In this document: positions 47,075-56,735 of the stretch, in pieces
Layout of the letters: each line of letters opens with the position of its first letter
Numbering within the stretch: position 1 is the first letter of the stretch
Assembly (NCBI RefSeq): GCF_003574395.1
Contig: NZ_QMJY01000081.1
Location: forward strand, 111,032-175,031
DNA: 64,000 bases
Direction of reading: 5' to 3'
Source: Tabrizicola thermarum
GTDB lineage: Bacteria > Pseudomonadota > Alphaproteobacteria > Rhodobacterales > Rhodobacteraceae
The notes under the pieces: model-generated
Told to the model about the DNA's origin: nothing
Databases searched by the model: none
Seen by the model: the letters and a program-made list of their open reading frames with translations, nothing else
Made by a program: the position numbers and the translations under genes

Positions 47075-48016
47075 CTAGTTCTTCGCCATGTACTCGGCCA
47101 TGTTGGCGGGGGTCACCAGTTCGAACGGGATGTAGACCTTCTGGTCCACCGCCTCGCCCTTCGCCAGCTTGACCGCTGCATCCAGCGCGCCGCCGCCCTG
47201 GGCCGCCGCGTTCTGGAACACGGTGATGTCAAGTTCACCGGCCTGCATCGAGGCCAGCGCGTCCTGGGTTGCGTCGACCCCCGAGACGATGACCTGGTCC
47301 ATCGGAATGCCTGCCGCCTTGATCGCCTGGAGCGCACCCAGCGCCATCTCGTCGTTGTTGGCCAGCACGCCGTCGAAGGCGGCGCCGGTCGACAGCCAGT
47401 TGGTCATGAGATTCTGCGCCTCGTCCCGCGACCAGTTGGCGGTCTGCTGGTCGATCACGTTGACCTTCACCGCGCAGAGCCCCTCGTTCATCACGTCATA
47501 GTAGTTCTGGGTACGCTGCACGGCGGCCTGGTTCGACAGCTGGCCTTGCAGGACATAGACGTTGACCTCGTCCTTTCCGGCGGCCTTCCACTGGTTGCAC
47601 TGTTCGATGAAGCCTTGACGCGAACTGTCGCTTTCGTTCGAGGCGACGAAGGCCTGGTTGTCGGGCAGGGTGTCAACGTTGATCGGCTGGCGGTTCACAT
47701 AGACCAGCGGCACGCCGGCGGCTGCGGCGGCGTCCGACATCGCCTGGGTGGCCGAGGTGTCGACCGGGTTCACGATGATCGCATCGACTCCGCTGGCGAT
47801 GAAGTTGTTGATCTGGTCCAGCTGTTTGGCGACATCGTCCTGGGCGTCCTCGATCTGGACCGACAGGCCTGCGGCGTCGGCCTGCGCCTGGATGCCGTTG
47901 CGCAGGACGGTCAGGAAGTTGTCGTCGAACCGGGCCATCGACACGCCGATCCCGTCGGCCATTGCCGTGGTGCCAAGAAGCGCGGCAAAGCCTGCGGCGA
48001 TAATGGTCTTTTTCAT
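47075..48016 (-). CDS. Sugar/inositol ABC transporter substrate-binding protein
   Basis: The 313-residue periplasmic protein has a clear signal peptide (MKKTIIAAGFAALLGTTAMA, cut before DG). It belongs to the ribose-binding type I fold: GIGVSMARFDDNFLTVLRNG, GVDAIIVNPVDTSAT and the late GVLANNDEMALGALQAIKAA. It resembles the inositol-binding protein IbpA and rhizobial MocB; the exact ligand cannot be read. GGAGGAGA precedes the ATG. A perfect palindrome lies about 140 bases upstream at 48157-48172. Confidence 0.85.
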   Translation of the reverse strand: MKKTIIAAGFAALLGTTAMADGIGVSMARFDDNFLTVLRNGIQAQADAAGLSVQIEDAQDDVAKQLDQINNFIASGVDAIIVNPVDTSATQAMSDAAAAAGVPLVYVNRQPINVDTLPDNQAFVASNESDSSRQGFIEQCNQWKAAGKDEVNVYVLQGQLSNQAAVQRTQNYYDVMNEGLCAVKVNVIDQQTANWSRDEAQNLMTNWLSTGAAFDGVLANNDEMALGALQAIKAAGIPMDQVIVSGVDATQDALASMQAGELDITVFQNAAAQGGGALDAAVKLAKGEAVDQKVYIPFELVTPANMAEYMAKN

Positions 48017-48156
48017 GGGTCTCTCCTCCCTTTGTTGCCCGCTGTCCGTTACAGCGGATCACTTCATTTCCGCAGCGCGCCTCCCGCGTGTCGCGGATAT
48101 CTCGTCAGCCCGTGACTCACGGGCTGCGCCATCATCCTTTCAGCAACGACTGATTC

Positions 48157-48172
48157 TTGCAACCGGTTGCAA
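48157..48172. promoter_or_regulatory. LacI-family operator candidate
   Basis: TTGCAACCGGTTGCAA is a perfect 16-bp palindrome with the central CG expected for LacI/GalR-type operators. It lies between the end of the isomerase gene and the start of the transporter operon, with a LacI-family gene 1 kb away at 49116. It is the most likely control site of the transporter-iolG operon. Confidence 0.72.
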
Positions 48173-48178
48173 AACTAA

Positions 48179-48985
48179 TCAGGCGGGAATGTGCGCCAGA
48201 TGATTCATGCTGGCCCGCAGCGCGCCTGCCGGGTCGGAAAGGGCGTGTACTGCGGGCGAAAAGGCCTCGAAACTCACCGGCCCGTCCCATCCTGCGGCCT
48301 GCAACGCGGCGATCTGCTCGACGTTGCCAAGACGGTCGCCCGGCGTCACCAGCACACGGTGCGGGTCGCGCATGTCCGACAGGCCCAGCGTTTGATCGAC
48401 CACGCCCGAGACATGGACGATGCCGGTGTGGTCCGGGAAGAACGGTCCGCCGTGGGCAAGCGCATGGTGAAACGTGTCGTGAACCAGTCTGAACCGGCCC
48501 TTGCCGCCGACCGCCTCGATCGCCTCGACCGCCTCTGCCTTGTAGCGCAGCGCGCAGGTCTCGAAGCCCAAAGGCTCGACCAAGCCGATCAGACCGTGAT
48601 CCTCCAGCATCGGCTTCAGCGCCTTCAGTGCGACGCGCAAGGCGGCCTGGCGTTCGCCATTGCCCATGCCCTGGTTGTCGTTGCGGGGGATGAGGCTGAT
48701 CGCCTCTGCCCCGGCCGCGTTGGCAATCCGCATCAGGGCGAGCGCCTCGGCCTCCTTGTCGGCGGACCAGTCGTTGAAGCGCTTCACTTCCGCGACAGCC
48801 AGCAGGCGCAGGCCGTTCTCGCGGATACGCGCGCCTGCCCTGGCCGGGTCCAGCCCGTCGAACAAGGGCTGCGACAGGTCGTTGCGCAGCTCGATCCCGA
48901 TGCAGCCAAGCTGCGCGGCAAGCGCGACGAGATCATGAAACGAAAGACGGGCCACCGTCATGTGGTTCAGCGCAAAATCTGGCAT
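48179..48985 (-). CDS. TIM-barrel isomerase/epimerase (IolI/MocC-like)
   Basis: The 268-residue protein has the xylose-isomerase-like barrel: MPDFALNHMTVARLSFHDLV, LGCIGIELRNDL, GLIGLVEPLGFETCALR with a metal-binding glutamate, LVHDTFHHALAH with a metal-binding histidine, and DGPVSFEAFSP. It resembles 2-keto-myo-inositol isomerase IolI and rhizopine catabolism protein MocC. The ATG at 48985 is chosen at the family start. It lies between the transporter operon and the LacI-type gene, all on the minus strand. Confidence 0.78.
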   Translation of the reverse strand: MPDFALNHMTVARLSFHDLVALAAQLGCIGIELRNDLSQPLFDGLDPARAGARIRENGLRLLAVAEVKRFNDWSADKEAEALALMRIANAAGAEAISLIPRNDNQGMGNGERQAALRVALKALKPMLEDHGLIGLVEPLGFETCALRYKAEAVEAIEAVGGKGRFRLVHDTFHHALAHGGPFFPDHTGIVHVSGVVDQTLGLSDMRDPHRVLVTPGDRLGNVEQIAALQAAGWDGPVSFEAFSPAVHALSDPAGALRASMNHLAHIPA

Positions 48986-49115
48986 TGCCGACCCCCCCGA
49001 GCCGTCCTCTGCGGCGGGGCCAACGATCCACGACCGCATGACGGGGCGTCAATCCGCCTTGCGGCGAACACATCACCCCTGACGAAATCACGGTCAGGGC
49101 GATGATTGCTTTTCG

Positions 49116-50147
49116 TCAGACGCTTTCGGGAAGATAGAGGTCAGGCGGCAGGAAGTGCTGCCCTTGAACCGGGATGATCCCTCCGCTGACCGACTCGGCC
49201 GCGAGCCTGACCAGGTCGTCACACAGCCGCCGGAGCGGGGTCGCGATGACCATCGTCACATGCCGGCTGATGAGCGCCGCCCGGCTTTCCGGTGTGAGCT
49301 CATTGACGACAAGGGCAACTTCGCCGGGTTGCCGAGCCTCGCGCACGGCGGCGATGGCGCCCTCCATCCCGCCGCCTGCGCAATAGATGCCGCGCAAGTC
49401 CGGGTGGCGGGACAGAAGATCCAGCGTCGCCTCGTAGGTCAGTTGCCGGGTTTCCAGGTTGATGAGCGTGTCGAGAATCTGGAACTGGGGCGCATATTCG
49501 CGGAAATAACTGCGCACTCCGGTTTCGCGCAACTCGTGCCCGTGCCAGCGGTAGCCTCCAACGAAAACCGCGATCTTGCCCGCGTGATGGGATGCCGTCG
49601 CGATCATGTGCGCCGCAATCCGACCGACCTTCAAGTTGTTGAGACCAAGGTAATTCTGCCGGACACCCTGCCCGAAGTCATTCAGCAGAGAGAAGCAGGG
49701 GATGCCCTTTGCATTCAGTCGGACCACGGCCTCGGTCACCTCGGGATGGGTGACGGCGGTCGCGGCGACCACATCGACCCGACTGGAAAGCCCCTCCATC
49801 AGCTCGGTGAAATCGCGCGGAGATTGCGAGGTGGCAAAGGCCACCTGGAGCGAGGCGCGAACACCCGTGGCTTGTGTGACGGCACGCTCGGCCTCGGCCT
49901 TGAAAGCCTGATAGAAGGCCTGTCGTTCCTTGTGCAGCACAAGCCCCAGCCGCAGACGCGGAAGGTCGGCCTGGACGCGCTGCCCGATCAACGGCGCGGC
50001 GTGGTATCCGATCAGCCGGGCGGCCTCATACACCTTACGCGCGGTGTCTTCGCGAACCCTTTCACGACCATTCAACACGCGGTCGACGGTCGCGCTGGAC
50101 ACCCCCACCTCACGGGCGACATCAAGGATCGTGGGTCGTTTGGCCAT
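49116..50147 (-). CDS. LacI-family transcriptional regulator
   Basis: The 343-residue protein has the LacI helix-turn-helix KRPTILDVAREVGVSSATVD followed by RVLNGRERVREDTARKVYEA, and a periplasmic-binding-like effector domain. It probably represses the cyclitol genes around it and is released by the imported substrate. The ATG at 50147 (MAKRPTI) is the best start; a GTG a few codons upstream is possible. Inverted 9-mers CTGACGAAA (49079) and TTTCGTCAG (49111) flank its 3' end. It is divergent from the desaturase-like gene at 50311. Confidence 0.88.
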   Translation of the reverse strand: MAKRPTILDVAREVGVSSATVDRVLNGRERVREDTARKVYEAARLIGYHAAPLIGQRVQADLPRLRLGLVLHKERQAFYQAFKAEAERAVTQATGVRASLQVAFATSQSPRDFTELMEGLSSRVDVVAATAVTHPEVTEAVVRLNAKGIPCFSLLNDFGQGVRQNYLGLNNLKVGRIAAHMIATASHHAGKIAVFVGGYRWHGHELRETGVRSYFREYAPQFQILDTLINLETRQLTYEATLDLLSRHPDLRGIYCAGGGMEGAIAAVREARQPGEVALVVNELTPESRAALISRHVTMVIATPLRRLCDDLVRLAAESVSGGIIPVQGQHFLPPDLYLPESV

Positions 50148-50310
50148 TGGCTCTGACGAATTCACATCATGGATACGCCAGAAGATGATGGATCGTGACG
50201 CAACCTGCAAGCGCGCCTCTTGGTGTTTCCTCCGGTGCGGCCTTATCCACGACTCATGGCGGGGCCGTTCGGGGCGCGTGATCCGGGGGCGGCCCACAAA
50301 GGGGGACCAG

Positions 50311-51402
50311 ATGGGCAAGCGCGACTACAGCCTGCTTGGGGCCGATGGAAAGCGGGCGGTGGAGTCTGGCCTGACTGCGGCGGAGTGGTATCACTCGGAC
50401 GTGCCGCGCAAGGTGATGAAGGACCTGATGGCGCGCAGCGACGGCCCGGCGATCCGCGACACCGTCACACTATGCGGCTGCATGATCCTGTTCGCGGGGA
50501 TCGGAATTACCCTCTGGCCTTCGTGGTGGTCGGCGCCGTTCTGGCTGGCTTACGGTGTTCTGTACGGTTCGGCGTCGGACTCGCGCTGGCATGAATGCGG
50601 ACACGGCACTGCGTTCAAGACGCCGTGGATGAACAACGTCGTCTACGAGATCGCAAGCTTCATGATCATGCGCAACTCGGCTACCTGGCGGTGGAGCCAT
50701 GCGCGTCATCATTCGGAAACCTATCTCGTGGGCCGAGACCCCGAGATCGCCGTGATGCGACCGCCCGAAGTGGCCAAACTGGTCCTGAACTTCTTCGGGA
50801 TCATGGATGTGATCGCTTTCTTTCCCCGGATCCTTTCGAATGCGGTTTCGGGACCTACAGCCGAGGAGCGGACCTATGTTCCGCACAACGAGTGGGGAAA
50901 GGTGCAACGCGTCGCCATCATCCACGTCGCAACCTATGGGGCGACGGTTGGGCTTGCGGTCTGGATGGGCTCGATCCTGCCACTGATGGTGATCGGCCTG
51001 CCACGCATGTATGGCGCCTGGCATCATGTCATGACCGGACTGCTTCAGCATGGCGGGTTGGCGGACAATGTCATCGACCACCGGCTGAACAGTCGGACGG
51101 TCTACATGAACCCGATCTCGCGCTTCATCTACTGGAACATGAACTACCACGTCGAACACCACATGTTCCCGATGGTCCCCTACCACGCCCTGCCGCGACT
51201 GCACGAGGCGATCAGGGACGACCTGCCGCCCCCGAACCGGTCGATCGCCGAGGCCTTCCGCGAGATGTGGCCGGCGATCAGGCGGCAGGTGCTGAACGAG
51301 GACTACTACGTTCGCCGCGCCCTGCCGCCGACGGCCAAACCCTATCGGGAAGACCTTCACCAATATGTGCCCGGCGTCACACAGCCTGGCGCCGCCGAAT
51401 GA
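50311..51402 (+). CDS. MocD-like diiron fatty-acid-desaturase-family oxygenase
   Basis: The 363-residue membrane protein has the three histidine boxes of the desaturase/hydroxylase family: RWHECGHGTAF, SHARHHSETY and NYHVEHHMFPMV, with hydrophobic segments between. The gene directly before a Rieske ferredoxin and beside inositol-type genes matches MocD, part of the MocDE(F) system that demethylates rhizopine (3-O-methyl-scyllo-inosamine) in rhizobia. A true lipid desaturase is the alternative. GGGGGA precedes the ATG at 50311. The ferredoxin starts 10 bases after its stop. Confidence 0.75.
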   Translation: MGKRDYSLLGADGKRAVESGLTAAEWYHSDVPRKVMKDLMARSDGPAIRDTVTLCGCMILFAGIGITLWPSWWSAPFWLAYGVLYGSASDSRWHECGHGTAFKTPWMNNVVYEIASFMIMRNSATWRWSHARHHSETYLVGRDPEIAVMRPPEVAKLVLNFFGIMDVIAFFPRILSNAVSGPTAEERTYVPHNEWGKVQRVAIIHVATYGATVGLAVWMGSILPLMVIGLPRMYGAWHHVMTGLLQHGGLADNVIDHRLNSRTVYMNPISRFIYWNMNYHVEHHMFPMVPYHALPRLHEAIRDDLPPPNRSIAEAFREMWPAIRRQVLNEDYYVRRALPPTAKPYREDLHQYVPGVTQPGAAE

Positions 51403-51412
51403 GGACAAGCTC

Positions 51413-51724
51413 ATGCCCTGGATCGATGCCTGTTCGAGGGACGACATAGATGTGGAAGACCTGATCCGCTGGGATCACGCGGGCCAGACCTTTGCCATCT
51501 ATCGCTCGCCTGAGGGGGAGTTCTACGCGACCGCCGGCCTTTGCACCCACGAGAACGTCCATCTGTGTGACGGGCTGGTGATGGGTCACCTGATCGAGTG
51601 CCCGAAGCACAACGGTCAGTTCGACTATCGTACGGGCGAGGCCAGGCGCACCCCGGCCTGCGTGAACCTGCGAACCTTTCCGGTGAAGATCGAGGGCGAC
51701 CGCGTGTTCGTCGAGTTGGCGTGA
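51413..51724 (+). CDS. MocE-like Rieske [2Fe-2S] ferredoxin
   Basis: The 103-residue protein has the Rieske cluster ligands in LCTHENVHLCDG and ECPKHNGQFDY, preceded by IYRSPEGEFYATAG. Small soluble Rieske ferredoxins deliver electrons to oxygenases; MocE does so for MocD. It sits 10 bases downstream of the diiron gene, so the two are surely one unit. No ferredoxin reductase (MocF) is present in the window. A LysR gene converges on it. Confidence 0.85.
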   Translation: MPWIDACSRDDIDVEDLIRWDHAGQTFAIYRSPEGEFYATAGLCTHENVHLCDGLVMGHLIECPKHNGQFDYRTGEARRTPACVNLRTFPVKIEGDRVFVELA

Positions 51725-51811
51725 TGGGACCGCAGAACCGGGCGGACTGCGGCCTGGCCGTGGTCAAGGCCTTTCCGGGCGGGCGGAACAGGTCGGGCTC
51801 ACCGGGACCTG

Positions 51812-52744
51812 CTACAGATGCGTGCGGATCCCGTCGACAAGACGCTGTGCGGCCGGGGTGAGCTGTGATCCGACGCGGGTCACCAGACTGAACGGGGCGA
51901 CGGCCAGTCCAAGGTCGATCGGCAGGGTGACGAACGGCACCGACGGGTTGCCCGAAAGGCTGTCAACCACCGGCGTCGCCAGCGGGGCGATGGCGTCGGT
52001 CTGGTTCAACAGGGCCAGAGTGAACAGGAAGGACGAGGTCGAGATGCGACGGTTCGGGATCGGCACCCCGATCTCGGTCAGGCGCGACATCACCGTCTGG
52101 GTCAGGAGCGTCTCATCATCGCCCATCACCCAGTCGTACTGGAGCAGATCAGCCACCGTGATCTCGGGCCGGACAAGCAAGGGATGACCGCGCCGGACCA
52201 CCAGCGACAGGGGTTCATTGGCCATCACGTCTGCCTTGAGCTGACTTTCCCCGGCGGTCACCCGGGCAAGGGCAAAGTCCAGTCGGCCCTCCCGCAGCAT
52301 GTCGCACAGGGTGATGGAGGTGGCGACCGTAACCTCTGCCCGGAAGTCGGGCAGGGTCTTCTGCATGGCTGTCAGCACGGGCAGGACAAGACTAAGCGCG
52401 GGTCCGGTCACCGCGCCGACGCGGACGACCCCTGCCCGTCCCGTCGCAGCCTCGGCCACTTCTTGCGCCGCGTCGAACAGTTCCATCTCGATCCGTGCGG
52501 CTCGCCGTGCCAGTGCGGCGCCTACATGCGTCAGGCGCAGACCCCGGCCCTGGCGTTCATGCAAGCTGAGGCCGAGGGCGTCCTCCATCTCTGCCAGCAG
52601 TCGGGATGCGGCCGGTTGCGCGATGCCGATCCTGGAGGCGGCCTCGCCCAAGGCGCCCACCTCGCCAAGATGCGCAAGCAGGCGCAACTGCACCGGCTTG
52701 AGGCGGCGCAGCTGGGTCATCAGGGCCGAGGGCGTCGGAGTCAT
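51812..52744 (-). CDS. LysR-family regulator, GbpR-like
   Basis: The 310-residue protein has the LysR helix-turn-helix LKPVQLRLLAHLGEVGALGE followed by AASRIGIAQPAASRLLAEME, and a LysR substrate domain. It is divergent from chvE (139 bases between starts), the arrangement of gbpR and chvE in Agrobacterium, where GbpR activates the sugar-binding protein gene in response to arabinose, galactose or fucose. The ATG at 52744 is used; another at 52720 is possible. Confidence 0.85.
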   Translation of the reverse strand: MTPTPSALMTQLRRLKPVQLRLLAHLGEVGALGEAASRIGIAQPAASRLLAEMEDALGLSLHERQGRGLRLTHVGAALARRAARIEMELFDAAQEVAEAATGRAGVVRVGAVTGPALSLVLPVLTAMQKTLPDFRAEVTVATSITLCDMLREGRLDFALARVTAGESQLKADVMANEPLSLVVRRGHPLLVRPEITVADLLQYDWVMGDDETLLTQTVMSRLTEIGVPIPNRRISTSSFLFTLALLNQTDAIAPLATPVVDSLSGNPSVPFVTLPIDLGLAVAPFSLVTRVGSQLTPAAQRLVDGIRTHL

Positions 52745-52779
52745 GGCAAAATCGTTATGAATAGTCACCCAAGGCCTAT

Positions 52780-52808
52780 TTGACAGGTATGGGTCTACCG
52801 CGCAATCT
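52780..52808 (+). promoter_or_regulatory. Possible sigma-70 promoter for chvE
   Basis: TTGACA at 52780-52785 is a perfect -35 hexamer; 17 bases later CAATCT (52803-52808) is a weak -10. It lies about 75 bases upstream of the chvE ATG in the divergent region. Activation by the LysR protein would explain a weak -10. Confidence 0.4.
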
Positions 52809-52883
52809 GCGCTTCGTCCGTAAGCAAGGGCCGCGTCGGCGTGCTCATTGCGGATGCAAACCAATATCATCGGGAGGAAACAG

Positions 52884-53954
52884 ATGATCTTGACCCGCCG
52901 CGGCCTCATGGCCCTTGCCGGCACCACCGCCGCTCTGTCGGCCTTGCCGGCCTTCTCCCAGGACAAGGGCACTATCGGTATCGCCATGCCGACCAAATCC
53001 TCCTCGCGGTGGATTTCGGATGGTGAATCGATGGTGAAAGCCTTCACCGAGGCTGGCTACACCGCCGATCTGCAATATGCCGAGGACGACATCCCGACGC
53101 AGCTTGCGCAGATCGAGAACATGATTACCTCGGGCGTCAAGGCACTGGTGATCGCGGCCATCGACGGCACCACGCTTTCTAACGCGCTGGACAACGCCGC
53201 CGCCATGGGCATCAAGGTGATTGCCTATGACCGCCTGATCCGGGACTCCGGCTCGGTCGACTATTATGCCACCTTCGACAACTTCAAAGTGGGCGTGCAG
53301 CAGGCGGAATCGCTGGTTGCCGGTCTGAAAGAGCGTTTCGGCGACGTGAAGCCTTGGAACGTCGAACTGTTCGGCGGCAGCCCGGACGACAACAATGCCT
53401 TCTTCTTCTACAACGGCGCGATGTCGATCCTGCAACCGCTGATCGACGCGGGCGACATTGCCATCCCGTCGGGCCAGATGGGCATGGACGTCGTCGGCAC
53501 GCTGCGTTGGGACGGTGCGGTGGCACAGGCGCGGATGGACAACCTTCTGTCGTCGAACTATGGCGACAAGCAGTTGCACGGCGTGCTGTCGCCCTACGAT
53601 GGGCTGTCCATCGGAATCCTGTCGTCGCTGAAAGGCGTGGGCTACGGCTCGGGCGATCTGAAGATGCCGATCGTCACCGGCCAGGATTGCGAAATCCCCT
53701 CGATCAAATCGATCATCGCCGGGGAACAGTATTCCTCGATCTTCAAGGACACCCGAGAACTGGCCAAGGTCACCGTCAAGATGGTGGACGCGGTCCTCTC
53801 GGGCGCCGAGCCGGAGATCAACGACACCTCGACCTACGACAACGGCGTCAAGGTCGTGCCCTCCTACCTTCTGGAACCCGTTCCGGTGAACGCGACGAAC
53901 TACGAAGAGGTCCTCGTCGGATCGGGCTACTACACGGCGGACCAGCTGAAGTAA
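52884..53954 (+). CDS. chvE: Multiple-monosaccharide-binding protein ChvE
   Basis: The 356-residue periplasmic protein has a signal peptide with a twin arginine ([11 protein letters not shown]) ending near ALPAFSQ. It then follows Chv[61 protein letters not shown] and [16 protein letters not shown]. ChvE binds several aldoses, including arabinose, galactose and glucose. GGGAGGA precedes the ATG. It heads an operon with mmsA-mmsB and sugar-oxidation genes; an intercistronic hairpin follows. Confidence 0.93.
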   Translation: MILTRRGLMALAGTTAALSALPAFSQDKGTIGIAMPTKSSSRWISDGESMVKAFTEAGYTADLQYAEDDIPTQLAQIENMITSGVKALVIAAIDGTTLSNALDNAAAMGIKVIAYDRLIRDSGSVDYYATFDNFKVGVQQAESLVAGLKERFGDVKPWNVELFGGSPDDNNAFFFYNGAMSILQPLIDAGDIAIPSGQMGMDVVGTLRWDGAVAQARMDNLLSSNYGDKQLHGVLSPYDGLSIGILSSLKGVGYGSGDLKMPIVTGQDCEIPSIKSIIAGEQYSSIFKDTRELAKVTVKMVDAVLSGAEPEINDTSTYDNGVKVVPSYLLEPVPVNATNYEEVLVGSGYYTADQLK

Positions 53955-53965
53955 GCTGATCCGAA

Positions 53966-53997
53966 GGGCCTGCCTGTGCCGCTCCCGTGCAGGCAGG
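53966..53997 (+). terminator. Intercistronic hairpin between chvE and mmsA
   Basis: CCTGCCTG (53969-53976) and CAGGCAGG (53990-53997) form a perfect 8-bp stem, with GGG before and TCCC after that extend it. It has the position expected of a stabilising or partial-termination hairpin after a binding-protein gene. Confidence 0.55.
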
Positions 53998-54015
53998 TCC
54001 CTGGGGGGAGGGACC

Positions 54016-55557
54016 ATGTCGACACTTCTGGAAATGCGGGAGATCACCAAGATCTTCCCGGGCGTCAAGGCGCTTGACCGGGTCAGCCTGACTGTCGAGG
54101 CCGGCGAGATCCACGCAATCTGCGGTGAAAACGGCGCGGGGAAATCCACGCTGATGAAGGTCCTGTCCGGGGTCTACCCGCATGGCAGCTATGACGGCGA
54201 AATCATCTACGACGGCCAGCCCCTGCAAAATCGCGGCATCCGCGACAGCGAGGCGAAGGGCATCATCATCATCCACCAGGAACTTGCGCTGATCCCGCTG
54301 TTGTCGATCGCCGAGAACCTGTTCATGGGCAATGAGGTCGCCAAGAACGGCGTGATCTCCTGGCCCCTTGCCATGCAGAAGACCGGCGAATTGCTGCGCC
54401 AGGTCGGCCTGAACGAACCCCCCAGTGCCGTGGTCGGAAAGCTGGGCGTCGGCAAACAGCAGCTGATCGAGATCGCCAAGGCCCTGTCCAAGAACGTGCG
54501 ACTGCTGATCCTTGATGAGCCTACCGCCGCCCTGCAGGAAGCCGACGCCGACCGTCTTCTGGACCTGATGCTGGAGTTGAAGGCCAAGGGCGTCACGCAG
54601 ATCATCATCAGCCACAAGCTGAACGAAATAGGCCGCGTGGCCGACCGGATCACGGTGATCCGCGACGGCACTTCGGTTTCGACCTTGAACAAGGCCGACA
54701 TCTCCGAAGACCGCATCATCCGTGACATGGTCGGTCGCGACATGGCCCACCGCTACCCCGAGCGCATCCCGAACGTGGGAGAGCTGCTGTTCGAGGTCGA
54801 GAACTGGTCCTGCATGCACCCGGAACAGACCGGGCGCCAGATCATCAAGGACGTGTCGCTGAACGTGCGCAAGGGCGAGATCGTGGGCATCGCGGGCCTG
54901 ATGGGCGCCGGCCGCACGGAGCTTGCCATGTCGATCTTCGGGCGCAGCTATGGCAAGGGCCACGCGGGCACGGTGAAGATGCATGGGAAACCCGTGGACG
55001 TCTCGACCGTGACGAAGGCGATCAAGGCCGGGATTTCCTACGTCACCGAGGACCGCAAGGCGCTGGGCCTTATCCTGGAAGAACCGATCCTGAGGAACAT
55101 CAGCCTGGCGAACCTTTCCGGCATTGCGAAGAACTCTGTCCTGGACAAGCGACGCGAGGCGCAGGTGGCCGAAGGATATCGCCGGCAGCTTGCCATCCGC
55201 ACACCCAGCGTGCAGCAGAAAGTGGTGAACCTGTCGGGCGGCAACCAGCAGAAGGTGGTGCTGTCGAAGTGGCTGTTCACCGACCCCGAGCTTCTGATCC
55301 TGGACGAGCCCACCCGGGGCATCGACGTGGGCGCGAAGTTCGAAATCTACACGATCATGAAAGAGCTTGCCGAGCAGGGACGCGGGGTTCTGATGATCTC
55401 GTCCGAAATGCCCGAGTTGCTGGGCATGTGCGACCGTATCTATGTGATGAACGAGGGGCGGATCGTGGGCGAGCTGACGCGCGACGAGGCGAGTCAGGAG
55501 AAGATCATGGCCCTGATCGTGAAAGACAACGGCAAGACCACGGAGAAGGTGGCGTAA
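54016..55557 (+). CDS. mmsA: Multiple-sugar ABC transporter ATP-binding protein (MmsA/GguA)
   Basis: The 513-residue protein has two ATPase domains. The first has Walker [17 protein letters not shown] and Walker [12 protein letters not shown]; the second has a degenerate Walker A ([15 protein letters not shown]) but intact signature [15 protein letters not shown] and [12 protein letters not shown], as is usual in this family. It energises ChvE-dependent uptake. GGGGGGAG precedes the ATG. mmsB follows with no gap. Confidence 0.94.
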   Translation: MSTLLEMREITKIFPGVKALDRVSLTVEAGEIHAICGENGAGKSTLMKVLSGVYPHGSYDGEIIYDGQPLQNRGIRDSEAKGIIIIHQELALIPLLSIAENLFMGNEVAKNGVISWPLAMQKTGELLRQVGLNEPPSAVVGKLGVGKQQLIEIAKALSKNVRLLILDEPTAALQEADADRLLDLMLELKAKGVTQIIISHKLNEIGRVADRITVIRDGTSVSTLNKADISEDRIIRDMVGRDMAHRYPERIPNVGELLFEVENWSCMHPEQTGRQIIKDVSLNVRKGEIVGIAGLMGAGRTELAMSIFGRSYGKGHAGTVKMHGKPVDVSTVTKAIKAGISYVTEDRKALGLILEEPILRNISLANLSGIAKNSVLDKRREAQVAEGYRRQLAIRTPSVQQKVVNLSGGNQQKVVLSKWLFTDPELLILDEPTRGIDVGAKFEIYTIMKELAEQGRGVLMISSEMPELLGMCDRIYVMNEGRIVGELTRDEASQEKIMALIVKDNGKTTEKVA

Positions 55558-56727
55558 ATGGCTGAAAATCAAAGTGCTCTGGGTGGACACCTGCGCGAAA
55601 ACGGGATGCTTCTGGCCCTGGTCGCCATCGTGGCGCTCTTCTCGGTGCTGGTCTCGTATCAGGGCAAACCGATGTTCCTGCAGGCGCCGAACATCACCAA
55701 CATCTTCCTGCAGAATGGCCATGTCATCATCCTGGCGCTGGGGATGCTTCTCATCATCGTCGCCGGGCATATCGACCTGTCGGTCGGATCGGTTGCCGCC
55801 TTCACCGGGGCGGTCGCGGCCTATCTGACCGTAAGCCTCAAGCTGCCAGTCTATGCGGTCATTCCCCTGACGCTGATCGTCGGCGGACTGATCGGAGCGG
55901 CGCAAGGCTATTGGGTCGCCTACTGGCGCATCCCGAGCTTCATCGTGACCCTGGCCGGGATGCTGGTCTTCCGGGGGGCGACGCTGTGGCTCTTGGGCGG
56001 GCAGAACATCGGGCCGTTCCCGAAGGAGTTTCAGGCGATGTCCTCGGGCTTCATTCCCGACCTGACCGGCATCGGCAAACCTCATGGTCTGACGCTGGTG
56101 ATCGCCGTCGTCGCCATTGCCGTCGTGATCTGGATCGGGTTGCGCGCCCGGCGGCGCGACATGGAATTCGGCATCACTCCCGAACCGGCGGGCCTGTTCT
56201 GGGGTCGGTCGCTGGTCATCGCTGCCGCCATGGCCTTTGTCGGCTGGCAGCTTGCAAGCTTTCGCGGCCTGCCGAACGTGCTGGTGGTGCTGGCTGTCCT
56301 GATTATCCTCTATGCCTTCTTTACCGAGAACACGGTGCAGGGCCGGCGCATCTATGCGGTGGGCGGCAACTACAAGGCCGCCCAGCTGTCCGGGATCGGC
56401 ACCGAGCGGCTGGTCTTCTTCTGCTTTGTCAACATGGGCGTCCTTGCTGCGCTTGCCGGGATGATGGTCACCGCGCGCCTGAACTCGGCCACGCCCAAGG
56501 CCGGGACCGGGTTCGAGCTTGACGCCATCGCTGCCGTCTTCATCGGCGGAGCCTCGATGGCGGGGGGTTCGGGCAAGATCATCGGTGTCGTCATCGGCGC
56601 GCTTATCATGGGCGTGATGAACATGGGCATGTCGATCCTGGGCGTCGGCATCGACTACCAGCAGATGATCAAGGGTCTGGTGCTGCTCCTCGCCGTGATC
56701 TTCGACGTCTACAACAAGAACAAGTAG
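55558..56727 (+). CDS. mmsB: Multiple-sugar ABC transporter permease (MmsB/GguB)
   Basis: The 389-residue permease has about ten hydrophobic segments, the motif AGHIDLSVGSVAAFTGAVAA, the conserved YWVAYWRIPSFIVTLAGMLV and the C-terminal GGASMAGGSGKIIGVVIGA. It forms the channel for sugars delivered by ChvE. It starts directly after the mmsA stop and ends nine bases before gguC. Confidence 0.94.
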   Translation: MAENQSALGGHLRENGMLLALVAIVALFSVLVSYQGKPMFLQAPNITNIFLQNGHVIILALGMLLIIVAGHIDLSVGSVAAFTGAVAAYLTVSLKLPVYAVIPLTLIVGGLIGAAQGYWVAYWRIPSFIVTLAGMLVFRGATLWLLGGQNIGPFPKEFQAMSSGFIPDLTGIGKPHGLTLVIAVVAIAVVIWIGLRARRRDMEFGITPEPAGLFWGRSLVIAAAMAFVGWQLASFRGLPNVLVVLAVLIILYAFFTENTVQGRRIYAVGGNYKAAQLSGIGTERLVFFCFVNMGVLAALAGMMVTARLNSATPKAGTGFELDAIAAVFIGGASMAGGSGKIIGVVIGALIMGVMNMGMSILGVGIDYQQMIKGLVLLLAVIFDVYNKNK

Positions 56728-56735
56728 GGCAGGAG

